A stretch of 13,326 nucleotides of DNA, taken from assembly GCA_003229345.1 (NCBI GenBank), contig QIDN01000423.1, positions 1 through 13,326 of the forward strand, read 5' to 3'. The stretch comes from Nitrospirota bacterium (lineage in GTDB: Bacteria > Nitrospinota > Nitrospinia > Nitrospinales > Nitrospinaceae). A program made the translations under genes and the position numbers. Below, piece after piece: positions 1 through 7,073 of the stretch (position 1 is the first letter of the stretch; the number at the start of each line of letters is the position of its first letter). The notes under the pieces were generated by a model. It did no database searches. It worked only from the letters and a program-made list of their open reading frames with translations, and was not told the DNA's origin.

Positions 1-738
1 AAGGCGCGTGAAGGGGTTACACTTTACAACCGGGAGGAGTTCGATCGGGCCGCCACAAAGTTTCAGGAATCCCAACTGGCAACGCCGGAGAGTTCCGACG
101 TAGCATACAATCTGGCCAACAGCCACTACCGCTTGGGCCGCTACGAGGAAGCGGTGGAAGCCTACAAAAAAGCTCTCACTGAACAAACTCCCAAAAATCT
201 CAAGCAGAAATCCTGGTACAACATGGGAAATGCCTATTACCGGATGGGCTACATGGATGAGGCCATCGCCTCCTATAAAAAAGCGCTGAAGCTGAACCCC
301 GGAGACATGGACAGTAAGTTCAATCTGGAGTGGGTGCGCAAACAGCAGGAGAAGGCCCGGCAAGCCGGGCGAGTGGGTCCGCGCGACAAAGATATTCTAA
401 AGCAACAGGGCGCCAGCGATCACGTCAACAATCCTCCGGGCACTGGAACCGAGGCATCGGAAGACTCACAAACCGCTGAAAACCAGCATCAGGACAAGCC
501 CGGCTCTTCCAACCCCTCTCCTTCTGCTTCACCTCCCGCTCCTCCCAGCGAAAAGGAAATGGAAGCAAATGCGGAAGACCAGGCCGTTCAAGATGCTCTC
601 CGGGAAATGACCCAAATGACCCCGGAGGAAGCTGAACGTTGGCTGGGCTCTCTTTCCGAAGATCTAAAAAAATTCACCCGGCGTCAAATGCAGGGTCAAA
701 TGAAGGATGTGTTTGCGGACCATGATAAAGACTGGTAA
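1..738 (+). CDS. BatB/BatC-type TPR protein, 3' part (5' end outside window)
   Basis: The reading frame is open from base 1, so this is the C-terminal 245 residues of a larger protein. The first ~115 residues contain about three tetratricopeptide repeats, with typical motifs such as YNLANSHYRLGRYEEAVEAY and YNMGNAYYRMG. A Pro/Ser/Glu-rich, probably disordered linker follows (about residues 120-185). The end is a short conserved-looking tail (AERWLGSLSEDLKKFTRRQM). In Bat clusters this arrangement is known either as separate BatC or as the C-terminal half of a VWA-TPR BatB/BatC fusion anchored in the inner membrane, and the missing 5' end prevents a choice. The role is presumably protein-protein scaffolding in the Bat complex, whose biochemical function is poorly defined despite the aerotolerance name. 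It overlaps batD by 17-32 bp, so coupled translation is likely. Confidence 0.8.
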   Translation, partial: KAREGVTLYNREEFDRAATKFQESQLATPESSDVAYNLANSHYRLGRYEEAVEAYKKALTEQTPKNLKQKSWYNMGNAYYRMGYMDEAIASYKKALKLNPGDMDSKFNLEWVRKQQEKARQAGRVGPRDKDILKQQGASDHVNNPPGTGTEASEDSQTAENQHQDKPGSSNPSPSASPPAPPSEKEMEANAEDQAVQDALREMTQMTPEEAERWLGSLSEDLKKFTRRQMQGQMKDVFADHDKDW

Positions 739-2545
739 ATCCTGCTCACCGAGACCTCAAAAAGTTTTTGTTTATACCGCCGGAGTTTTTTTATGGATAT
801 CGGCATTTTTTATCCTGACGATGGGAACGGCCCGGGCGACAGATATTCAAATCACGGCCTCGGTCGACCAACAGGAACTCACGCTTGAAGACAGTGTAAA
901 TTTTTCCATCGTGGTGGAAGGGACACGAAGCGCTCCGCCACCGCAACTGCCGCCTCTTGATTCCTTCAAGGTAAGACCCCGGGGGTCCTCCTCCTCTTTT
1001 CAAATCATCAACGGCGATCGCTCCTCGTCCATCACCTACAACTTTTCCTTGCTCCCCAAAGAAACAGGAACCTTCACCATCGGCCCGGCCACGGTGGACA
1101 TTGATGGAAAGAAATACCGGACGGCACCTATTACTTTGATTGTCAAAGAGCCCTCCGCAGTGCCGAACACATTGCGAGAGGTGTTCGCAGAGATGGTGAT
1201 TTCCAATAAAAAACCTTATGTTCAGGAGCAGGTCACCGCGACTCTACGGATTTATCACCGCGTGGAAATCAGGAACCTGAAGACCGACATTCAATTCCAG
1301 GGATTCCGCGAGGAAGCGTTGAAGGGTCCCATTCAAAATACACGGATCGTCAACGGCATCCGCTACCTATCCTATGAAATTTCTACCGCTTTATTTCCCC
1401 TGCGACCAGGAAAGGTGGAAATTCCAGCCAGCATCATCGAACTCGACGAAGTTGATCGCACCCGTAATGGAGGAACGTCCGACCGATTCGATCCTTTCGG
1501 ACAGGGATCGATCTTCAATAATTTTGGCCGGTTGAACCATAAAACACTAAGAACGAAACCGATCACCCTCGATATCCAACCCTTGCCTCAAAAAAATCGC
1601 CCTCAACATTTCTCCAATTTGGTTGGAGATTTTATTATCTCCGCCCAGTTGAGCCGCACGGAGGTCGAGGTGGGTGACACCACCACCTTAACAGTGACCG
1701 TTTCCGGGCAGGGTAACGTCAAGGATATTTCTCTGCCTTCGCCTCAGTGGGGAGATGATTTTAAAGTTTACGAAGATCAATCTGAATACCGGCAGACAAC
1801 CGGGGCGCGGTTTGTTTCAGGAGAGAAAGTCTACACCTATGCCCTGGTCCCGCTGCAACCCGGCCGATTACAGGCCCCGGCTATCCTTCTGAATTATTTC
1901 GACTCGACGAAAGGTGATTACGTATCCATTCAAACGCAGGCTTTGCCCCTTACAGTTTCACCCGGAACCAGCGATTCAAAGTTAAAAGTTGTCGAGTCCG
2001 GTTCGGATGCCACGGGCAGAAGCGTAAATCCGGTTCAGAAGATCGGGGAAGATATTCTGCCGATTCATACCGGAGCGGAGGTCTTTGAGAGCCAAGCCCT
2101 TACCACCGGGTCAGGAATATTGTATGGCATTGGACTGCTATTACCCGTCGGTTTGTTCCTCATCACCAGTGGAATCTACAAACGCCAGCAACGCCTGAAA
2201 TATGATATCGCTTTTTCCAGGAGTCACGGCGCCTACCAGCGGGCGCTAAAAAAACTGAGCGCTCTTTCGCCGGACAGCGATCCCCGCGGGGTCGCCCAAG
2301 AGTTATCGTTGATTGTCCGCGAATACCTGGGCAATATTTTAAATCTTCAGGGAACGGCGATCACTTCTACCGAAGTAGAAGAAAAATTGAGGAAGGGAAA
2401 TTTCAGTGCGGAAGAAATTCAGGAGACCCGAGAGTTTTTGGAAAAACATGAAACGTTGCAATACGCGCCGACGGCGGGAAACCCTCCTGAGGAGTTGATT
2501 CAGAATGCCCGGAGCCTTTTGGATCATTTGGAGAAGAAACCGTGA
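722..2545 (+). CDS. batD: BatD-family oxygen-tolerance membrane protein
   Basis: Protein of about 607 residues (612 if the upstream ATG at 707 is used). I prefer 722 because it gives a basic n-region (MIKTGKSCSPRPQK) and a hydrophobic core ending near TARA, a normal signal peptide; neither start has an ideal ribosome site. The exported part begins with the BatD beta-rich domain (ITASVDQQELTLEDSVNFSI, then a PPPQLPPLDSF segment) and continues with a second similar domain (about residues 300-420). A single transmembrane helix lies near residue 470-490, followed by a cytoplasmic helical tail of ~110 residues. This layout is standard for BatD. The gene lies between the TPR gene and batE in normal Bat order and overlaps both, by 17 bp and by a 4-bp GTGA. 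The family assignment is strong; the molecular function is not established for the family. Confidence 0.88.
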   Translation: MIKTGKSCSPRPQKVFVYTAGVFLWISAFFILTMGTARATDIQITASVDQQELTLEDSVNFSIVVEGTRSAPPPQLPPLDSFKVRPRGSSSSFQIINGDRSSSITYNFSLLPKETGTFTIGPATVDIDGKKYRTAPITLIVKEPSAVPNTLREVFAEMVISNKKPYVQEQVTATLRIYHRVEIRNLKTDIQFQGFREEALKGPIQNTRIVNGIRYLSYEISTALFPLRPGKVEIPASIIELDEVDRTRNGGTSDRFDPFGQGSIFNNFGRLNHKTLRTKPITLDIQPLPQKNRPQHFSNLVGDFIISAQLSRTEVEVGDTTTLTVTVSGQGNVKDISLPSPQWGDDFKVYEDQSEYRQTTGARFVSGEKVYTYALVPLQPGRLQAPAILLNYFDSTKGDYVSIQTQALPLTVSPGTSDSKLKVVESGSDATGRSVNPVQKIGEDILPIHTGAEVFESQALTTGSGILYGIGLLLPVGLFLITSGIYKRQQRLKYDIAFSRSHGAYQRALKKLSALSPDSDPRGVAQELSLIVREYLGNILNLQGTAITSTEVEEKLRKGNFSAEEIQETREFLEKHETLQYAPTAGNPPEELIQNARSLLDHLEKKP

Positions 2546-3297
2546 CGGCCCGAACTCTGCGCTTTAAAGTGTTTATTTTCTGGGTGGGAATCATCCTTTT
2601 ACCCGCTACGATTTGGGGTCAAGTCTCTACCAAGGTAAGCCCGGCGAACCCGTTGTACAACCAAAACCAGTTCCGTGAAGCGGCGGAAATTTATGAACGG
2701 GCGATTGCCGGTGGCGTAGAAAACGGGCATCTGTACTACAACCTGGGAAATACCTACTTCCGGATGGGAAGCCTTCCGAAGGCAATCCTCAATTACGTCA
2801 AAGCCCAAAACCTTTTGCCACGTAACGAAGATGTCGAAGCCAATCTGGAATACGCGGTCCGCCAAACGGCAGACCAACTGGATGGGCGAAAACCGCATGT
2901 CTTGGAATCAGTTTTATTCTGGGTCGGCGATCTCAATTTAAGCGAACACCGGATGGCTTTGTTTTGGATCAATCTGGCTTTTTGGGTTGCAATGGCCGTT
3001 CGGTTGCGTCACCAGACCCCAGCCACGCAGTCGGCCAGAAACATCCTGCTGGCCTTCCTGGTATTAGCTCTGGTCTCAACCGGTTTTCGATGGCATCAGG
3101 AAACCCGTCAATCCATCGGGGTCATCCTACCCCAACAAATCGATGTGCATTCAGGATGGAATGCCACCACGGTGGTTTTATTTCAACTACACCGGGGAAG
3201 CCTTGTTTCTATCTCTCAAGAAAAAGAGAACTGGTATGCAATAGAGCTGTCCAGCGAAAAAAAAGGCTGGACTTTAAAATCCAATATCGCTGAATGA
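2542..3297 (+). CDS. batE: BatE-type TPR and SH3-like membrane protein
   Basis: 251 residues, starting with GTG at 2542; the start overlaps the batD stop in the sequence GTGA, a classic translational-coupling arrangement. Visible order: hydrophobic signal segment (residues 8-25), a TPR region (about 35-105, with LYYNLGNTYFRMGSLPKAI), two transmembrane helices (about 138-155 and 166-183), then an SH3b-like domain (about 191-251) ending in GWTLKSNIAE. TPR, two TM helices and bacterial SH3 in this order are typical of BatE. It is the last gene of the Bat block and meets the convergent XRE gene 13 bp downstream. A run of eight A residues at 3257-3264 lies in the SH3 part and could be slippage-prone. 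Confidence 0.85.
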   Translation: MTARTLRFKVFIFWVGIILLPATIWGQVSTKVSPANPLYNQNQFREAAEIYERAIAGGVENGHLYYNLGNTYFRMGSLPKAILNYVKAQNLLPRNEDVEANLEYAVRQTADQLDGRKPHVLESVLFWVGDLNLSEHRMALFWINLAFWVAMAVRLRHQTPATQSARNILLAFLVLALVSTGFRWHQETRQSIGVILPQQIDVHSGWNATTVVLFQLHRGSLVSISQEKENWYAIELSSEKKGWTLKSNIAE

Positions 3298-3328
3298 GGC
3301 GGAACAAAACCTAATGATGATCCGCCTC
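3296..3328. terminator. Inverted repeat over convergent batE/xre gene ends
   Basis: GAGGCGGA (3296-3303) and TCCGCCTC (3321-3328) form a perfect 8-bp stem with a 17-nt loop. The stem overlaps the batE stop codon, and the loop contains the stop codon of the opposing XRE gene. The position suits a bidirectional terminator, but neither side is followed by a clear T-tract, so it is not a standard intrinsic terminator. It could instead be an mRNA 3'-end-stabilising hairpin. Confidence 0.45.
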
Positions 3329-3733
3329 GACTCCTGCAATAAAACCTCGGATTTGGGCTTTCTGTGCAGACGAACCCTTTTCAAAAATACTGAGGAGTTT
3401 CATGACGGTTTTACGGAAATCCTTGTCCTGCATCCAGGCCATCAAACCGCTGACGGCTGAGGACTCCGCTTGAAACCTCTCCTCTTTGCTGACCAGGGAT
3501 CCTTCACCCGTCAAAAGCCAATAAAGGTTCATATCAGTTTTTTGACAGAGACCGGTCAGTGTGGTGGCCGAAGGTAAGGACTTATCATTTTCCAAATCCG
3601 ATAAAGAACCTTGCGACACTTGAATAAGGGCGGCCACATCGACCAATCTCAACCTTGAAACTTTTCTCCAATACTTCAACCGCCCTCCAACGGTTGTCGG
3701 GTGTCCCGATAATTTTTTACTTTGACTGTGCAT
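3311..3733 (-). CDS. XRE-family HTH transcriptional regulator (phage-repressor-like N-terminus)
   Basis: 140 residues. Residues ~15-78 form an XRE/HTH_3 domain: GGRLKYWRKVSRL leads into the first helix, VDVAALIQ is helix 2, and SQGSLSDLEND is the recognition helix. The motif LYWLLTGEG after it is common in CI-type phage repressors. The remaining ~60 residues are probably helical and lack the S24 peptidase domain of LexA/CI proteins, so it is unlikely to respond to RecA by self-cleavage. The start at 3733 is supported by AGAGG five bases upstream. It is probably transcribed alone, since a 166 bp gap separates it from the upstream response-regulator gene. That gap contains an inverted repeat that could be an autoregulatory operator. 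Target genes are unknown. Confidence 0.8.
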   Translation of the reverse strand: MHSQSKKLSGHPTTVGGRLKYWRKVSRLRLVDVAALIQVSQGSLSDLENDKSLPSATTLTGLCQKTDMNLYWLLTGEGSLVSKEERFQAESSAVSGLMAWMQDKDFRKTVMKLLSIFEKGSSAQKAQIRGFIAGVEADHH

Positions 3734-3747
3734 GATAACCTCTTTAT

Positions 3748-3790
3748 TTAATGTTGGTTACATGCCCCTAAGATAGAAGATATACATTAA
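3748..3790. promoter_or_regulatory. Inverted repeat upstream of XRE gene, candidate operator
   Basis: TTAATGT (3748-3754) and ACATTAA (3784-3790) form 7-bp perfect inverted arms separated by 29 bp, in the AT-rich gap directly before the XRE start codon. XRE regulators often bind inverted repeats at their own promoter, so autoregulation is plausible. I see no convincing -35/-10 pair. Arms of this length also occur by chance in AT-rich DNA. Confidence 0.3.
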
Positions 3791-3899
3791 CAACAGATCA
3801 AGATAATGCTACAGTTGTGTGACATTTTTCGGGATAGGTTACTTGTCAGGAGGGGGAAATACGCTGTTCAGATATCCTCAGGCCCAATAAAACTCAGGG

Positions 3900-4607
3900 T
3901 TATTCCTGAAACCGATAGCCTACGCCACGAACGGTTTCGATATAGCGGCCGGCTTCCTTCAGCTTGGTCCGCAATCTCTGGATATGGGTGTCAATTGTGC
4001 GGGAAAAAACGCCTTCTCCATGGTCCCAAATATGTTCCAGAAGGTATTCCCGGGTTTTTACCTGCCCAACGGCTTCGAGCAAAGAGGACAAAAGCTTAAA
4101 TTCTGTGAGCGTGAGTTGAATAGTCTGGCCTTTCACGGTCACTTCGTGTTTGAGGAAGTCCACGCTCAGGTCGCCCTGCGTGAAACCTTCGGCGGCTCCT
4201 GCCTCTTTGTAAACACGCTTCAAGACACTGTGGATACGCAAAATCAATTCCTGGGTGTTGAACGGTTTAGTCACGTAATCGTCGGCCCCGAACTCTAGCC
4301 CCAACACACGGTCAATTTCTTGATTCCGCGCAGACAACATAATGATGGGAATTTCCCGGGTATTTTTATCTGCTTTGAGAGTGCGGCAAATTTCCAGCCC
4401 GCTCAGGCCGGGCATGTTGATATCCAGCACCACCAAGTCCGGCTTTTGAGCGCGTACGATATTTAAAGCCGACTCCCCATCGGCAGCGGTAAGGACTTCA
4501 AAAGGCTCATCCCTAAATTGAGACTTCAAAAGGCTCAATATATCCGGGTCGTCATCAACCAGCAACAGAGAGTGACGTCGTACTTTTTGGGAAAGATTCG
4601 CTGTCAT
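3900..4607 (-). CDS. OmpR/PhoB-family DNA-binding response regulator
   Basis: 235 residues, the usual length for the family. The receiver domain (about residues 12-128) has all expected residues: acidic pocket D18/D19 in LLVDDDP, phospho-acceptor D62 in VVLDINMPGLSG, S92 in IIMLSAR and K114 in DDYVTKPF. The C-terminal winged-helix DNA-binding domain (about 140-235) contains LTLTEFKLLSSL and the end motif ETVRGVGYRF. It should therefore be a phosphorylation-switched transcription factor. No histidine kinase lies on either side in the window, so it is an orphan here. It sits 47 bp downstream of the hydrolase gene on the same strand, close enough for cotranscription, though nothing links their functions. 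Signal and regulon cannot be inferred. Confidence 0.93.
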   Translation of the reverse strand: MTANLSQKVRRHSLLLVDDDPDILSLLKSQFRDEPFEVLTAADGESALNIVRAQKPDLVVLDINMPGLSGLEICRTLKADKNTREIPIIMLSARNQEIDRVLGLEFGADDYVTKPFNTQELILRIHSVLKRVYKEAGAAEGFTQGDLSVDFLKHEVTVKGQTIQLTLTEFKLLSSLLEAVGQVKTREYLLEHIWDHGEGVFSRTIDTHIQRLRTKLKEAGRYIETVRGVGYRFQE

Positions 4608-4654
4608 GAGTTTTCCATTCTAGATATCAAAATATAGGAATGCCTTTATCCAGT

Positions 4655-5311
4655 CTAAACGGTAAATAGGCCTTGGGCACTGAAAAAATTCAAACAATCG
4701 TCAATAATCCAATCCAAATGCGAGAGTAGCCCATGGTCCGAATCCACCTCTTTCAGGCTAATCCAGGGGTGTTTCCGGGCAAAATTCCGGGATTCTTCAA
4801 TGTCTACGGTATCATCGTGGACACCATGGACAATTCGAGTGGGCACCGGCCTTTCGTATTCTACCCCCTCCCATTTTTCCGCATCCTCAAAAAGGCCCAG
4901 ATCCAACTCCATGGTTTTATTGTAACGGTAATTAAAAACCCGAATCAATCCTGTCTCGCCCGCCCCTTGAATTTCCCCTGCTAATGCCGACCGCCACCTC
5001 TTAATAAAGTTGAATCCCGGACACATCAGGTATGCACTCTTCACTTCGGGTCGAACTTGGGCAGTTAAAGCGGCCAGATACCCTCCCATACTGCTTCCGA
5101 TAAGGGCAAAGGAGGCCCCCGGAAAAGAATCCAGGATTTCTTCTATAATCCGGAGTTGCCGGGAGATCGTCAGATGCTTGAAATCACCCCCATCCAGGTC
5201 CGGAACCGTCAATGGCACACCCAACTCTGTAAACCGCTGGGAAAATGCCGTGGCTTTATGGGACTGGGGACTGGAGGCAAAACCGTGCAAATAGACAAAC
5301 TGGATCGTCAT
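4655..5311 (-). CDS. YqiA/YcfP-like alpha/beta hydrolase (putative esterase)
   Basis: 218 residues, consistent with the small one-domain esterases of the YqiA/UPF0227 type. The N-terminus has the oxyanion-loop motif YLHGFASSPQS. The nucleophile elbow is GSSMGG with catalytic Ser74. The likely acid is Asp166 in VHGVHDDTVD and the likely base His193 in DSDHGLLSH. No signal peptide is present, so it should be cytoplasmic. The gene starts 10 bp after the stop codon of the AmpG-like permease on the same strand, indicating one operon. The natural substrate is unknown. The pairing with a muropeptide-type permease makes hydrolysis of an imported compound conceivable, but that is only contextual. The ribosome site is weak, so translation may depend on coupling. 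Confidence 0.85.
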   Translation of the reverse strand: MTIQFVYLHGFASSPQSHKATAFSQRFTELGVPLTVPDLDGGDFKHLTISRQLRIIEEILDSFPGASFALIGSSMGGYLAALTAQVRPEVKSAYLMCPGFNFIKRWRSALAGEIQGAGETGLIRVFNYRYNKTMELDLGLFEDAEKWEGVEYERPVPTRIVHGVHDDTVDIEESRNFARKHPWISLKEVDSDHGLLSHLDWIIDDCLNFFSAQGLFTV

Positions 5312-5321
5312 AGGCGTTGCA

Positions 5322-6854
5322 TTAATCCCAGCTCTTGGTCTGTTCGAGCATTCGCTTTACCCAGGGCAGAAACAGATAAGCGGGAAACGCGAGAAAGAAG
5401 GTCAAAGTGAAATAAGGCCCATACCCCATGGCTTCAGCCCCAAATCCCCCCGCCCAACCGGCCACCGAACGGCTGAGGGCAAAAATGGAAGACAACAGGG
5501 CATACTCGGAGGCAGTACGCTTTTTACTAACGATAGCCATCAAAAATGCCAGAAAAGCGGCAGAACCCAGCCCCCCGGTGAACGATTCCACTACGCTGGC
5601 GCCGTACATCATCAATTTGTAGTTCGTAGCCAGTTCCACACCTTCCACGCTGGGCGGAATTATAAACGCCACTCCAGCATATCCCAGATTGGAGACAGCC
5701 TGCGCCAGACCCAATACCCAGATTCCTTTAAAAATTCCAAAGCGATCCGTGAACCATCCTCCCACTAACCCTCCTGCAATCGACAGTCCCAGCCCGATGT
5801 TGACCGAAACCAATCCGATTTCGGTAGCGGTAAATCCCATGTCGACCCAAAAAGGCTTGACCATGAAGCCCATGGAAGAATCCGCCAGTTTGTAAATCAG
5901 GATAAAGATGACGATAGGAATAATAAAGGGACGCTGAGCCAGTTCGAATAAAGCTCCAAACATGGGTCCGTCATTTAAATCCTCTCGCAAGGAATGATTG
6001 TTTTCGGCATTGGAACGCTCCACGATCCGGCTGAACAAAAGAATCGCCCCCGTGAACAACAGCAGTCCCGGCCATAACCAGGGAAGCCCCTCAGAAAAAT
6101 CCAGCTTCCAGTCCACCAGCCGCACCGCTCCCAGCAAGAAAAGGTAAACCAACGCCAGAGCATAAGGGTGTCGAGCTAAAAGGATCCATTCTGCTTTGAC
6201 CGAGTGGACCGACCGCGTATGGTAAGGTTTCTCTTTAGGCGCCATCATGCACGCAATGCCACACAGGCACAGAATGGCGGTCCCGGCAAGGTAAGTGGCG
6301 CTCCAGGAAAGATAATCGCTGAGGATCAAAATGACACCGGCGGCCAGCATGCCGACACGGTACATGCCGTTACGAACGCCATTGGCCAAGCCCAATTCGT
6401 TCTTTTCCAGCATTTCGATGGTGTATCCGTCGATGGCAATATCACTGGTCGCTGAAAACACCGTAAACAAGCCGATGGCCACCCAAACCCACGGTCCGAA
6501 ATCCAGGATGATCGCAAAGGCCAACAGGACCATTCCCATGAAAAAATCCATGACGAAAATCCATCGCCGGTGGTGGCGGTAATAATCAACCGCCGGAGCC
6601 CATAAGAATTTCAAAGTCCAGGCCAGACCCAGCAGGCTCATAAAGCCGATTTGCCACAAATCCACCCCTTGTTGCCGGAAGTGCACGGGAAACACGTCGT
6701 AAAAAACTCCAAGGGGAAATCCCTCTGCAAAATAGAGGATACCCACCCAGTACAGTTTCGATTTGAGTAAACGGGGTTTTTCTTCCAACAGAGGTTCGGG
6801 AGTTGAGGGTTTCAGAGTATCAATGAGGCAGGGTTTCTCCTGAAGCCACCTCAT
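5322..6854 (-). CDS. AmpG-like MFS permease (PAT family)
   Basis: 510 residues, close to AmpG of enterobacteria. The first transmembrane region carries the typical AmpG signature: YFAEGFPLGVFYDVFPV, then GLAWTLKFLWAPAVDYY before the first cytoplasmic loop. About twelve hydrophobic helices follow, including a central polar loop (around residues 285-300, RIVERSNAENNHSLRED) and a second MFS half with GGWFTDRFG. Known members import GlcNAc-anhydromuropeptides for cell-wall recycling; others in the PAT family carry acetyl-CoA or unknown substrates, so the substrate here is inferred. The N-terminal ~30 residues are hydrophilic, and no good ribosome site precedes the ATG, so the true start may lie slightly downstream. 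It is first in a probable two-gene operon with the hydrolase and is divergent from the adenylate cyclase gene. Confidence 0.82.
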   Translation of the reverse strand: MRWLQEKPCLIDTLKPSTPEPLLEEKPRLLKSKLYWVGILYFAEGFPLGVFYDVFPVHFRQQGVDLWQIGFMSLLGLAWTLKFLWAPAVDYYRHHRRWIFVMDFFMGMVLLAFAIILDFGPWVWVAIGLFTVFSATSDIAIDGYTIEMLEKNELGLANGVRNGMYRVGMLAAGVILILSDYLSWSATYLAGTAILCLCGIACMMAPKEKPYHTRSVHSVKAEWILLARHPYALALVYLFLLGAVRLVDWKLDFSEGLPWLWPGLLLFTGAILLFSRIVERSNAENNHSLREDLNDGPMFGALFELAQRPFIIPIVIFILIYKLADSSMGFMVKPFWVDMGFTATEIGLVSVNIGLGLSIAGGLVGGWFTDRFGIFKGIWVLGLAQAVSNLGYAGVAFIIPPSVEGVELATNYKLMMYGASVVESFTGGLGSAAFLAFLMAIVSKKRTASEYALLSSIFALSRSVAGWAGGFGAEAMGYGPYFTLTFFLAFPAYLFLPWVKRMLEQTKSWD

Positions 6855-6905
6855 CTTGATCAGGCGGGAGCAGTTCCCTGGGAACCGCAGACAGATCCTT
6901 TATCA

Positions 6906-6929
6906 CTTTAAAAGTATATAACTTTAAAG
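6906..6929 (-). promoter_or_regulatory. Inverted repeat around a candidate -10 box for the permease gene
   Basis: CTTTAAA (6906-6912) and TTTAAAG (6923-6929) form perfect 7-bp inverted arms around a 10-bp centre. The same stretch also contains ACTTTAAA twice as a direct repeat, 16 bp apart. On the minus strand the centre reads TATACT (6918 to 6913), a good -10 hexamer about 60 bp before the permease start codon. No clear -35 is found at 16-18 bp. A factor-bound operator overlapping the promoter is plausible. Confidence 0.4.
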
Positions 6930-6991
6930 CACCTTTTGCCGACACAAAAATCACTCTGACATGAAAATTGTTTGGTATCGATTTCGCGCAA

Positions 6992-7051
6992 AATTATAGG
7001 GTTTTCCTAAAACAAACCCTTATAATTAGTATAGGGACTATTAAGCCTATA
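6992..7051 (+). promoter_or_regulatory. Cluster of TATAGGG-type inverted repeats before the adenylate cyclase gene
   Basis: AATTATAGGG (6992-7001) pairs with CCCTTATAATT (7017-7027) with one bulged base and a 15-nt loop. Immediately after, TATAGG (7030-7035) pairs with CCTATA (7046-7051) around a 10-nt centre. Four related half-sites thus fall within 60 bp, ending 22 bp before the start codon. The block also contains TATAAT at 7021-7026 as a possible -10. It looks like an operator array or a 5'-UTR structure. Assignment to the cyclase gene is by position only. Confidence 0.4.
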
Positions 7052-7073
7052 TTGATCGTTTCAATGGAAATTC

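Noticed and set aside
3806..4298. Overlapping + strand frames opposite the response regulator
   Set aside because: Antisense to a protein with all receiver and winged-helix motifs; no motifs of their own.
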